Assembly (NCBI RefSeq): GCF_011764425.1
Contig: NZ_BLPF01000004.1
Coordinates: forward strand, 1,376,001 to 1,440,000
Length of the DNA stretch: 64,000 nucleotides
DNA from: Phytohabitans houttuyneae
Lineage (GTDB): Bacteria > Actinomycetota > Actinomycetes > Mycobacteriales > Micromonosporaceae
Direction of reading: 5' to 3'
Positions 16,268 through 24,206 of the stretch are shown one piece after another. Below the pieces are notes generated by a model. The model was not told where the DNA came from and did no database searches. It worked only from the letters and a program-made list of their open reading frames with translations. Within the stretch, counting starts at the first letter, position 1; each line of letters starts with the position of its first letter. Position numbers and translations under genes: made by a program.

Positions 16268-17683
16268 CTACCGGCCGACGAAATGTGTGGGGACCCGGCC
16301 GTGCCAGGGTGCCGCCTGCTCGAGCTGGGCGGCCACGCGGAGGAGGAGGCCCTCGCGCCCGTAGCCGGCCACGAGCTGCACGCCGATCGGCAGGCCCTCG
16401 CGGCTCTGGCCGATCGGGAGGCTGATCGCCGGGTGGCCGGAGATGTTGAAGGCGGCGGTGAACGGGCCGTACTCGAAGATGCGCCGCAGCCACGAGCGGG
16501 CCGTGTAGTCCGGGTTGTCGTAGTCGAGCGTGCCGTGCGGTGCGGGCAGCTGGGCGAGCGTGGGGGTGACCAGCAGGTCGTACCGGTTGAGGAAGAGGCC
16601 GACCGGGCGGGTGACGCGGTGCTGGGCGTCGATCGCGCGGATGAGGTCGAGCGCGCTCGCCGCCTCGGTCTCGGCGATCACGCGGCGGGACACGGCCTCC
16701 AGCAGCGCGGTGTCGGGGCGGCGGGGTGCGCTCAGCATCGCGCCGCCGGTGCCGTAGACGCCCAGCATCGCGGCCTCGACAAGCGCGTCGGGGTCCACGG
16801 TCGGGCTCGCCTGCGTGACCTCGTGGCCGAGCAGCTCCAGCAGCTTGGCGGCGGTCTCGGCGACGCCGGCGACCTGCGGGTCCACCGGCGTGCCGGACCA
16901 GGCCGCCGTCGTCAGCGCCACCCGCAGCCGGCCCGGGGCGGCGCCCACCTCCTCGGCGAACGGGCGGGGCGGTGGCGGCGCGAAGTACTTGTCGGCGACC
17001 GCGGGTGCGCTGACCGCGTCGAGCAGGTGGGCGGCGTCGCGGACGGTGCGGGTGAGGGCGAACTCGACGATCAGGCCGAAGCCGACCTCGCCCGCCGCCG
17101 GGCCGGAAGGCGTGCGGCCGCGACTGGGCTTGAGGCCGACCAGGCCGCAGCAGGCGGCCGGGATGCGGATGGAGCCGCCGCCGTCGTTGCCGTGTGCCAG
17201 CGGCACCGCGCCGGCCGCCACCAGCGCGGCCGCGCCGCCGCTCGAGCCGCCGACGCCGCGGGCCGGGTCCCAGGGGTTGCGGGTGACGCCGTAGCGCAGG
17301 GACTCGGTGGCGAACGTGAGGCCAAGCTCGGGAGCGGTGGTCTGGCCGAGCGTGACCAGGCCGGCCGCGCGGAAGCGGGACATGAGGTCGTGGTCGACCA
17401 TCGCGGTGGCGCCGCGGATCGCGCGGCTACCCAGCGTGAACGGCACGCCTCGGGCGACCGGCCCGCTGTCCTTGACGAGAAACGGCACGCCGCCCAGCGG
17501 GCCGCCCGGCTCGTGGTCCAGCGCGGGCGCGAAGAGGGGGAGGGTGAGCGCGTTGAGCTCGGCGTTCGCCTCGTCGATGGCCTCACGGGCCACGTCCTCG
17601 ACCTCCGCGGCGGTCACGTCGCCCGAGCGGATCAGCGCGCGGAGGCCGACCGCGTCGAGCGTCGCGTACTCCCGCGGGTTCAC
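16268..17683 (-). CDS. amidase (amidase signature family)
   Basis: Hydrolyses an amide bond with a Ser-cisSer-Lys triad. The catalytic Lys is in GVPFLVKDSG (about residue 80), and the Ser-rich signature GVGGSSGGAAALVAAG with GNDGGGSIRIPA supplies the two serines. Length (471) is normal for AtzF/GatA-like stand-alone amidases. It is not GatA in context, as no gatB or gatC is nearby. GTG 17683 overlaps the stop of the upstream epimerase gene (GTGA), so the two form an operon. The substrate is unknown. Confidence 0.92.
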   Translation of the reverse strand: MNPREYATLDAVGLRALIRSGDVTAAEVEDVAREAIDEANAELNALTLPLFAPALDHEPGGPLGGVPFLVKDSGPVARGVPFTLGSRAIRGATAMVDHDLMSRFRAAGLVTLGQTTAPELGLTFATESLRYGVTRNPWDPARGVGGSSGGAAALVAAGAVPLAHGNDGGGSIRIPAACCGLVGLKPSRGRTPSGPAAGEVGFGLIVEFALTRTVRDAAHLLDAVSAPAVADKYFAPPPPRPFAEEVGAAPGRLRVALTTAAWSGTPVDPQVAGVAETAAKLLELLGHEVTQASPTVDPDALVEAAMLGVYGTGGAMLSAPRRPDTALLEAVSRRVIAETEAASALDLIRAIDAQHRVTRPVGLFLNRYDLLVTPTLAQLPAPHGTLDYDNPDYTARSWLRRIFEYGPFTAAFNISGHPAISLPIGQSREGLPIGVQLVAGYGREGLLLRVAAQLEQAAPWHGRVPTHFVGR

Positions 17684-18669
17684 GGTGCGTAGGCAGCCGC
17701 GAGCTTGTCCATCGCCGCGTCGAAGCGGGGGTCGACCCGACGGCGGGCCGGGTCTTCGTCGTGCCAGGCCACGATCTCGCGGGCGCCCTGGTGGAACGGG
17801 ATCGTCGCGACGAAGCCCGGCACAAGGCCGCGCAGCTTCGCGTTGTCGAACACCATCGAGTGGGCCTTGTCGCCGAGCAGGCCCGCGCCCCAGTCCGGGT
17901 CTTCGGCCGCGATCGCGTCGGAGGGCACGTGCACGATCCGCGGCTCGACGCCCGCCGCGGCGGCCAGCTCGTACGCGATCTGGTCCCAGGTCAGCACGTC
18001 GTCCGAGGTGATGTGTACGGCCTCGCCGACCGCCCGCGGGTGCCCGAGCAGCGGCACGAACCCGCGCGCGAAGTCTTCGTGATGGGTGAGCGTCCACAGT
18101 GAGGTGCCGTCGCCGTGCACGACGACCGGCTTGCCCTGCCGCATCCGCTCGACGATCGTCCAGCCGCCGTCGAAGGGGACGAGCGTGCGGTCGTACGTGT
18201 GCGAGGGGCGCACGATCGTGGCCGGGAAGCCGCTGTCCCGGTACGCCGCGACGAGCAGGTCCTCACACGCGATCTTGTTGCGGGAGTACAGCCAGAATGG
18301 GTTGCGCAGCGGCGTCGACTCCACGACCGGCACCCGCGCGGGCGGGGTCTGGTATGCCGAGGCCGAGCTGATGAAGACGTACTGTCGGGTGCGGCCGGCG
18401 AACGCGGTGAGGTCGGCCCGCACGTGCTCGGGCGTGAACGCCACCCAGTTGACCACCGCGTCGAAGTCGAGGTCGCCGAGCGCGGCCGCCACCGAGGCGG
18501 GGTCGCGCACGTCCGCGCGGAGGACCGTGGCCTCGGGCGGGAGCGGGCGGTGGGTGGTGGTGCCGCGGTTGAGGACGTAGAGGTCGATGCCGCTCGCCAC
18601 GGCCAGACGCGATGACGCGGAGCTGATGATGCCGCTGCCGCCGATGAAGAGCACCCGGAGATCACCCAC
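17680..18669 (-). CDS. NAD-dependent epimerase/dehydratase (extended SDR)
   Basis: A 329-residue Rossmann protein starting VLFIGGSGIISSASSRLA, a slightly unusual glycine motif (GGSGxIS). The SDR active site is present: VFISSASAYQ (Ser) and YSRNKIACE (Tyr-x3-Lys). HEDFARGFVPLLGHP and the C-terminal HQGAREIVAWHDE resemble the chloroplast CSP41/NAD-epimerase-like group. It is first in an operon with an amidase. Whether it acts on a nucleotide sugar or another substrate cannot be told. Start is GTG 18669. Confidence 0.87.
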   Translation of the reverse strand: MGDLRVLFIGGSGIISSASSRLAVASGIDLYVLNRGTTTHRPLPPEATVLRADVRDPASVAAALGDLDFDAVVNWVAFTPEHVRADLTAFAGRTRQYVFISSASAYQTPPARVPVVESTPLRNPFWLYSRNKIACEDLLVAAYRDSGFPATIVRPSHTYDRTLVPFDGGWTIVERMRQGKPVVVHGDGTSLWTLTHHEDFARGFVPLLGHPRAVGEAVHITSDDVLTWDQIAYELAAAAGVEPRIVHVPSDAIAAEDPDWGAGLLGDKAHSMVFDNAKLRGLVPGFVATIPFHQGAREIVAWHDEDPARRRVDPRFDAAMDKLAAAYAP

Positions 18670-18764
18670 GCCGCCACCTTAACGCTGATCCCCATGCCGA
18701 GTGCGAGGAAATATCATGTCCCGGATCTTGATCGCGAACGGTCCACTGTAGAGAGGAACCCCTG

Positions 18765-20159
18765 ATGGGTGTCACCCGCAAGGATGCGTTGCGAATTCTC
18801 GGCGGTACCGGCGTGGCCGCGGCGGCTGCCGCGCTCGCCCCCGGCTCCGCCGCCGCGGCGTCCGGCGTGATCCGCCGTGACGTCTGTGTGATCGGTGGTG
18901 GCGCGAGCGGCGCGTACGCGGCGGTCCGCCTGCGCGACCTCGGCCACAGCGTGGCGGTGGTGGAGCGGGCCGGGCGGCTGGGCGGCCACACCGAGACCTA
19001 CCACGACCCGCTGAGCGGCGGCAGCACCGACATCGGCGTGCTGATCTACCACGACATCCCGCTGGTCCGCGAGTTCTTCGGCCGCTTCGACGTGCCGCTG
19101 GTGCGGTACACGGGCCAGGGCGGGACGGCCAACCACTACGTCGACTTCCGCACCGGTCTCGTGGTGCCGGGGTACACGCCGCCGGCGCCGGCCGCGCTGC
19201 CCGCCTACATCGCGCTGCTGCAGCGGTACCCGTACCTCGACGCGGGCTTCGAGCTGCCCGATCCGGTGCCGGCGGACCTGTTGCTGCCGTTCGGTGAGTT
19301 CGCGGTCAAGCACGGGCTCGAGTCGATACTGCAGCTGCTCAACGGGTACGCGCAGGGCCTGGGCGACATCCTGCGCATCCCGGCGGTCTACGTGCTCAAG
19401 AACGTGAGCCTCAGCGTGATCAACAGTGTGCTCACCGGCTCGCTCCTGATCACCGAGCGGCGCGACAACAGCGAGCTGTACGAGAAGATCACCGCCCACC
19501 TCGGCGCGGACGTGCTCCTCGGCGCGCGCGTAACGCAGGTGCACCGCGGCACGCACGGCATCCAGGTGCGGGTGGCCACGCCGCACGGCCAGCGGGTGAT
19601 CCAGTGCCGCAAGCTGCTGGTCACCGCCCCGCCGCTGCTGTCCACTTTCGACGGTTTCGACCTGGACGCCACCGAACGGGGCATCTTCGGCCGCTTCCGC
19701 CACCACCACTACTGGACCGCGGTGGCCCGCCTGTCGGGCATGCCGCCGGGCGTCTCGCTCGTGAACGTCGGCGCGGACACCCCGTACAACCTCGCGCCCC
19801 TGCCCGGCTGGTACGGCCTCACCGTGACCGGCGTGCCCAACCTGTGGGGCGTCAAGTACGGCAGCGCCGCGCCGGTGAGCGACCGCGCGGTACGGGACGC
19901 GATCGTGGCGGACATCCGGCGGCTGCGCACGGCCGGCTCGTACCCGGTGGAGCTGGCGGGCCTGGAGATCTTCAAGGCGCACAACCCGTTCGAGCTGGTG
20001 GTGGGCGCCGGCGACGTCGCGGGTGGCTTCTACCGCCGGCTGTACGGGCTGCAGGGACGGAACGGCACGTTCTACACGGGTGCCGCGTTCCACACGCACG
20101 ACTCGTCGCTGTTGTGGCGGTTTACCGAGGCGCTGCTGCCCCGCATCGCCAGCCATTGA
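18765..20159 (+). CDS. exported FAD-dependent oxidoreductase (NAD(P)-binding amine-oxidase-like)
   Basis: A 464-residue flavoprotein. TRKDALRILGGTGVAAAAAAL at the N terminus is a twin-arginine-type signal with Arg-Lys in place of Arg-Arg, followed by an Ala-rich cleavage region. The FAD fold is clear: DVCVIGGGASGAYAAVRLRD and the ERAGRLGGHTETY extension. The rest resembles protoporphyrinogen-oxidase/fatty-acid-isomerase-like flavoenzymes rather than classical amine oxidases. The start ATG 18765 has GAGAGGAA in front. It is alone on its strand, divergent from the epimerase operon. The substrate is unknown. Confidence 0.83.
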   Translation: MGVTRKDALRILGGTGVAAAAAALAPGSAAAASGVIRRDVCVIGGGASGAYAAVRLRDLGHSVAVVERAGRLGGHTETYHDPLSGGSTDIGVLIYHDIPLVREFFGRFDVPLVRYTGQGGTANHYVDFRTGLVVPGYTPPAPAALPAYIALLQRYPYLDAGFELPDPVPADLLLPFGEFAVKHGLESILQLLNGYAQGLGDILRIPAVYVLKNVSLSVINSVLTGSLLITERRDNSELYEKITAHLGADVLLGARVTQVHRGTHGIQVRVATPHGQRVIQCRKLLVTAPPLLSTFDGFDLDATERGIFGRFRHHHYWTAVARLSGMPPGVSLVNVGADTPYNLAPLPGWYGLTVTGVPNLWGVKYGSAAPVSDRAVRDAIVADIRRLRTAGSYPVELAGLEIFKAHNPFELVVGAGDVAGGFYRRLYGLQGRNGTFYTGAAFHTHDSSLLWRFTEALLPRIASH

Positions 20160-20176
20160 CGGCTCGCTTTTTCTTT

Positions 20177-20194
20177 TAGTAAGGTTTCCTTCTA
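20177..20194. promoter_or_regulatory. A+T-rich imperfect palindrome upstream of a secreted protein gene
   Basis: TAGTAAGGTTTCCTTCTA is an imperfect inverted repeat in otherwise GC-rich DNA, 53 bases before the start of the small secreted protein. Similar AAGG/CCTT boxes sit before secreted polysaccharide-degrading genes in some actinomycetes, from memory. An operator role is inference. Confidence 0.4.
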
Positions 20195-20246
20195 GTTCTT
20201 GGGCGGCGCGTTCGCTCATTGTCGGCACGGCCCCGTTGGAGCATTC

Positions 20247-20561
20247 ATGAAGATGCGCAAGCTCGGCCCGATGCTCATCGCCACCGTCCTGACCACCGCC
20301 GGCCTGGTCGCCGTCACGCCAGCGGCCGCGCTGGCCGCCCCGACCGACTGCACGATCTCGTTCAACGCCAGCCCGCGCAGCGTGCAGAGCTACTGCGCGA
20401 GCGGCACCGGCGAGCACCGCATCCACATCGTCGTGCGCCACTTCCTGCCCGAGGTCGGCCGCATCCCGGCCGCGGGCGAGTGGGCCCCGGTGGGCGGCAT
20501 CTCGATCACCGGCTACCCGCCGCACACGATCGAAAGTGTCTGGATCGAGACGCGCGGCTGA
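20247..20561 (+). CDS. small secreted protein of unknown function
   Basis: A 104-residue protein. A Sec signal peptide is clear: MKMRKLG, a hydrophobic stretch, and an AALAAP cleavage site near residue 31. The mature part (about 73 residues) begins TDCTISFNASPRS, contains two cysteines likely to form a disulfide, and ends SIESVWIETRG-like beta strands (HTIESVWIETRG). I do not recognise the family; an all-beta extracellular fold is likely. A strong hairpin terminator follows at 20609-20642. Confidence 0.75.
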   Translation: MKMRKLGPMLIATVLTTAGLVAVTPAAALAAPTDCTISFNASPRSVQSYCASGTGEHRIHIVVRHFLPEVGRIPAAGEWAPVGGISITGYPPHTIESVWIETRG

Positions 20562-20608
20562 TCCCGGACCGTCCCCACGGCCCACCGCCGCCACCTCGTT
20601 TCAGGTGG

Positions 20609-20642
20609 ACACCGGCCCGCCCGACGACGCGCGGGCCGGTGT
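20609..20642 (+). terminator. strong hairpin terminator
   Basis: ACACCGGCCCGC (20609-20620) and GCGGGCCGGTGT (20631-20642) form a perfect 12-bp stem around a 10-base loop, 47 bases after the stop of the small secreted protein. There is no U-tract, as is common for actinobacterial terminators. Confidence 0.75.
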
Positions 20643-20707
20643 TCGCACGCAACCGCCGCGACGACCGTCCGGCGCCGCCGGCGGCAGGCTTCGAAAACAC
20701 GAGACTT

Positions 20708-20739
20708 CGGGCTACCGCGACGGGCATCGCGGTAGCCCG
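20708..20739 (-). terminator. perfect 13-bp hairpin sharing its sequence with the 60-bp 3' element
   Basis: CGGGCTACCGCGA (20708-20720) pairs perfectly with 20727-20739 around a 6-base loop. Read on the minus strand it contains GCTACCGCGATGCCCGTCG, almost the first part of the 60-bp element at 8081, 43273 and 44058. Here a full stem replaces the rest of the element. It lies 30 bases after the stop of the leftward secreted protein gene. Confidence 0.7.
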
Positions 20740-20769
20740 CGTCTGGGTTGGGTTTGGATTTGTTGAAGG

Positions 20770-21894
20770 CTAGGCCGGCGAGTTGTGCTGCACGGACTCG
20801 ATGATGCCGGTCAGGCGGTCGTACCGGTAGACGGTGACCGGCGACGTGGCGCCCAGCACGGTCGTGACGAGGCCGCCGAGGCGGGCGGCGTCGTGGTGGG
20901 CGATCCAGCGCCACGCGCGGCCGTCGCGGTAGACGCGGACCGCGCGGTCGAAGCGGTCGTCGTCGGCGACGATCGAGTAGCGCGGGCCGCCCGGCGCTTG
21001 GATGTCGAGGCCGCCGCCGGGGCGGATGGTGAGCGTGACGACGAGGTCGCCGGCGGCGTCGTGGATGCGCGCCGGCGCGCCGGTGGCGAACGTGCTGCGC
21101 CCCTGCCCCTGGATGTCCATTCCGTTTTGGGTGATGCGGCCCTGCTCGTCGAGCAGGAGGTGCGGCACGTGGGCCTTGGGTGCGCCGAATGTGCGGCCCG
21201 GGTAGTACGACAGGTGCCAGTGCGGCGGGTTGTCGGGGTGCAGCAGGTTGTTTGTCTCGAAGCCCATCAGCGCGAAGAAATGCCCGCGCCGGCGCGCGGC
21301 GGCGGCCAGTCCCGAGTCCTGGAGGATCGCCTCGGCGGCCACCATGAAGTTGGTCGCCGCCTTGACCTCGGCGGCCGGCCACTTGACGCGGGCCCAGTAG
21401 CCGGCGGCGCGGTCGGGGTCGTTGTGCTCGATCCGCCAGTACACGCCGCTGGCGGTCTTGCCGCTCGGGTGGCTGAAGACCTGGAGCGTGGCCTGGGCGG
21501 CACCCGCCGAGGAGGCGGTCACCGCCAGCGTGAACGTGATCCGCCACGGGTCGTCCGGATCCACGGCGACCGCGAGCCGCCTGTTTCCGGCGACGACCGC
21601 CGCCACCGGCACGCCCGGCCACCGCACCGAGACCTTGACGCGCGCGCTGCGTGGACCCTTCACAAAGGCGTAGAACTCCGCCCGGCTGGCCACCTGGTGC
21701 TGCGAGCCGGCGACCCGCGTGTAACCCCTCGGCAGCGCGATCTGCGGCGCGCCGGGTGTGCCCGGCGTGGCCCTGACCACCCGGAACGAGGCATACGTCA
21801 TCGGTGCGGCAGCGATGGCCGGCGCCGGTGTGGAGGCGATCACCAGCAGCGCGGCGAAGAACAGGACGCGCAACCCCCGCGGTCTTGACGCCAC
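20770..21894 (-). CDS. secreted protein of unknown function
   Basis: A 374-residue exported protein with a signal peptide (LRVLFFAALLVIAS, cleavage near AIAAAP at about residue 30). The mature part has beta-rich segments, a VYWRIEHNDPDRAAGYWARVKW stretch that suggests a sandwich fold, a His-rich HPDNPPHWHLSYYPG motif that could bind metal, and later DEQGRITQNGMDIQGQGR. I do not recognise the family. It starts at GTG 21894. An upstream DUF998 gene on the same strand is separated by a perfect 16-bp hairpin, so it is probably transcribed separately. Confidence 0.75.
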   Translation of the reverse strand: MASRPRGLRVLFFAALLVIASTPAPAIAAAPMTYASFRVVRATPGTPGAPQIALPRGYTRVAGSQHQVASRAEFYAFVKGPRSARVKVSVRWPGVPVAAVVAGNRRLAVAVDPDDPWRITFTLAVTASSAGAAQATLQVFSHPSGKTASGVYWRIEHNDPDRAAGYWARVKWPAAEVKAATNFMVAAEAILQDSGLAAAARRRGHFFALMGFETNNLLHPDNPPHWHLSYYPGRTFGAPKAHVPHLLLDEQGRITQNGMDIQGQGRSTFATGAPARIHDAAGDLVVTLTIRPGGGLDIQAPGGPRYSIVADDDRFDRAVRVYRDGRAWRWIAHHDAARLGGLVTTVLGATSPVTVYRYDRLTGIIESVQHNSPA

Positions 21895-21923
21895 TCGATG
21901 AATATAGCGGCTCGCGGCACCTG

Positions 21924-21967
21924 CTGGTGTCCACCGTGGACATTTCGCCGGCCACGGTGGACACCAG
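21924..21967 (-). terminator. perfect 16-bp inverted repeat (terminator)
   Basis: CTGGTGTCCACCGTGG (21924-21939) is exactly complementary to 21952-21967 around a 12-base loop. It begins 9 bases after the stop of the DUF998 gene on the minus strand. It could also act as an operator for the downstream secreted-protein gene, which starts 30 bases further on. Confidence 0.7.
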
Positions 21968-21975
21968 CGGGTGGA

Positions 21976-22635
21976 TCAGGGGCGGGTGCGGAGCACGTGT
22001 GCGGTGACGGCGGCGGCCCAGGTCCAGATCACGGCGCCACCGGCCAGCATCCAGCGGTAGTCGTCGACCGCGAACGTTACGCCCGTCAGGGCGAGGTCCG
22101 CGACGACAGCGCCGATCGAGTACGCGGCCCAGCCGCGACGGCCCTCGGCGGCGAACCGGCGGGCGAAGACGAACGCGGCGGCGATCAGCGCGATGGCGGC
22201 CACGGCCGGCGCGATGCCGTGCAGCACGCCGTGCCAGCTGAGCTGCTCGGGCGCGCCGTCGGGGGTGCCGACCGGGAAGCCGTACGCCGGGTCGGCACTG
22301 AAGACGCCACCCCAGACGAGGCCCACGCCGTACGTGCCGATCAGGATCGGGCCCCACGTGCCGGCCCGGGTGCCGCGCAGGGCCCGACGGAGCCCGAACG
22401 CGGAGGCGAACGCCAGCACGCCGCAGGCCACGAAGTTGGTGATCTGGATCCAGCCGAGGTCACCGAGGGCGAGCAGGCTCAGCGGGTGCCGTCTCGGGTC
22501 GAAGCCGTCGCGCGTCAACGCCTGCGCCAGGACCGTGACGACGAAGACGGGCCCGGCGAGCACGCCGGCGGTGAGCAGCGCGTTCGTCCGGCTGGGCGTG
22601 GCTACGGCGGCGGGGGTGGTGGCGATCTGGGTCAT
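21976..22635 (-). CDS. DUF998-family integral membrane protein
   Basis: A 219-residue protein with about six hydrophobic segments, for example TAGVLAGPVFVVTVLAQAL, FVACGVLAFASAFGL and IAPAVAAIALIAAAFVFA. The motif FDPRRHPLSLLALGDLGWIQ is diagnostic of DUF998. The family's function is unknown. It is divergent from the ECF sigma-factor gene across a 147-base spacer, an arrangement that suggests the sigma factor or its promoter region controls it. Start is ATG 22635. Confidence 0.88.
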   Translation of the reverse strand: MTQIATTPAAVATPSRTNALLTAGVLAGPVFVVTVLAQALTRDGFDPRRHPLSLLALGDLGWIQITNFVACGVLAFASAFGLRRALRGTRAGTWGPILIGTYGVGLVWGGVFSADPAYGFPVGTPDGAPEQLSWHGVLHGIAPAVAAIALIAAAFVFARRFAAEGRRGWAAYSIGAVVADLALTGVTFAVDDYRWMLAGGAVIWTWAAAVTAHVLRTRP

Positions 22636-22782
22636 GTCCGGTTCCTCTCTCGCAATGTTCTGTGCCGGGGTAGACCGGCCGCGTCGCCGTAACTCATCGC
22701 GAGATCCATGCTGATTTTGGATAAGTCGTTGTCGGAGGTCTCGGGTAGGTTGGGGCCGAATACGGCCGATGGGGGGTTCACC

Positions 22783-23769
22783 ATGGGTGAGGCCACGAGT
22801 GTGGTGGGCGTCGAGTCGCGCCTGGAGGAGTACCGGACGGAGCTCAACGGCTACTGCTACCGCATGCTCGGCTCGGCGTTCGAGGCCGAGGACGCGGTCC
22901 AGGAGACGATGGTGCGCGCCTGGAAGGCGTATGACCGGTTCGAGGGGCGTTCGGCGCTGCGTTCCTGGCTGTACCGGATTGCCACCAATGTCTGCATGGA
23001 CATGCTCGGCAGCGCCCAGCGCCGCGCCCGCCCGATGGAGCTCGGCCCGTCCGCCAAAACCCGCGAGGTCACCGAGGTCGTGACTTTGCCCGAGCAGGTG
23101 TGGGTGGGCCCCGTGCCGGACAGCCGCGTCGTGCCCGACCGCAGCGACCCCGCCGACGTGGCCGTGGCCCGCGACTCGATCCGCCTGGCGTTCGTCGCCG
23201 CGCTCCAGCACCTGCCGCCCAAGCAGCGCGCGGTGCTGATCCTCCGCGAGGTGCTCGCCTGGTCCGCGCAGGAGACCGGCGAGCTGCTCGGCCTCACCGT
23301 CGCCTCGGTCAACAGCGCGCTCCAGCGGGCCCGGGCGACCATCTCGTCCGTCGACATGACCGGCGACCGGCTCGAGCCGCTCGACAAGGACCAGAGCGAC
23401 CTGCTCTCCCGCTACGTGCAGGCGTTCGAGGCGTATGACATGGCCTCGCTCGCCTCGCTGCTGCACGAGGACGCGACGCTCTCGATGCCGCCGATCCCGC
23501 TCTGGTTCCAGGGCCACGACGAGATCGCCCAGTGGATGCTCGGCCCCGGCGCGCCGTGCCGCGGCTCGCGGCTCATCCCCACCGTGGCCAATGGCCTGCC
23601 CGCGTTCGGGCAGTACCGGCCCAGTGGGCCCAACGGCGAGCACCGGCCGTGGGCGCTCATCGTCCTGGAGATCTCAGGCGGAAAGATCGCCGGGATCAAC
23701 TCGTTCCTGGACGTCGAGCGCGTCTTCCCGCTCTTCGGCCTCCCGGCCAGCCTCGACGAGCTCGACTGA
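22783..23769 (+). CDS. ECF RNA polymerase sigma factor with C-terminal SnoaL-like domain (SigG/TIGR02960-like)
   Basis: A 328-residue extracytoplasmic-function sigma factor. Region 2 (YCYRMLGSAFEAEDAVQETM and RSWLYRIATNVCMDML) binds core polymerase and the -10 element. Region 4 (LPPKQRAVLILREVLAWSAQ with SVNSALQRARATI) binds -35. From about residue 200 an NTF2/SnoaL-like domain follows (YVQAFEAYDMASLASLLHED, FPLFGLPASL). In such ECF groups the tail takes the place of an anti-sigma factor in controlling activity. ATG 22783 follows a G-rich ribosome site. Its 3' end overlaps the convergent STAS gene by 96 bases. Confidence 0.9.
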   Translation: MGEATSVVGVESRLEEYRTELNGYCYRMLGSAFEAEDAVQETMVRAWKAYDRFEGRSALRSWLYRIATNVCMDMLGSAQRRARPMELGPSAKTREVTEVVTLPEQVWVGPVPDSRVVPDRSDPADVAVARDSIRLAFVAALQHLPPKQRAVLILREVLAWSAQETGELLGLTVASVNSALQRARATISSVDMTGDRLEPLDKDQSDLLSRYVQAFEAYDMASLASLLHEDATLSMPPIPLWFQGHDEIAQWMLGPGAPCRGSRLIPTVANGLPAFGQYRPSGPNGEHRPWALIVLEISGGKIAGINSFLDVERVFPLFGLPASLDELD

Positions 23770-24048
23770 CAGCACCGGCAGCACCTCGCTCAGGCCGGTG
23801 AGCAGCAGCAGGTCGCGCAGCCGAGGGTGCACGCCGTAGAGCCGGATGCCGCACCCGAGGCGCCGTGCCATCAGCTGCAGCCGGGCGAGCACGTCGATCG
23901 TGCCCGCGTCGGGGCTGGTTATCTGGCGCACGTCGCAGACGACAACGTCCGCCGGGCTGTCCCGCACGATCGACGCCAGGTGCTCGCAGAGCACCGGTAC
24001 ATCGGCGCGGCAGGCCGACGGGCCCACCACGAACACGGGCGCGCTCAT
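23674..24048 (-). CDS. STAS-domain anti-sigma factor antagonist-like protein
   Basis: A 124-residue STAS protein. The strand-loop-helix DVVVCDVRQITSPDAGTIDVLARLQ corresponds to the phosphorylatable segment of SpoIIAA-like antagonists; the position usually held by Ser lies in the SPDAGT loop. Such proteins bind anti-sigma kinases and release sigma factors. GGAGGT sits 5 bases before ATG 24048. The C-terminal 31 codons lie antisense to the end of the convergent sigma-factor gene, so transcription of either could interfere with the other. It need not act on that sigma factor. Confidence 0.8.
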   Translation of the reverse strand: MSAPVFVVGPSACRADVPVLCEHLASIVRDSPADVVVCDVRQITSPDAGTIDVLARLQLMARRLGCGIRLYGVHPRLRDLLLLTGLSEVLPVLSVELVEAGREAEEREDALDVQERVDPGDLSA

Positions 24049-24206
24049 GACGGACCTCCAGTCGCCGGGATGCGGGTACATACGTTGAGACCGTCCGGCA
24101 CGCGGAAAATCATCGCGCCGAAGAAAACTGGCGCGCGGCGATGAGTTCGGCCGGCCCCGGCCGTCTGACCCCCTGACAGAGCGATCAACGATCAAGGGGA
24201 ACGCCA

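Noticed and set aside
16268-17683. GatA subunit of Glu-tRNA amidotransferase
   Set aside because: No gatB or gatC nearby and the sequence fits stand-alone amidases.
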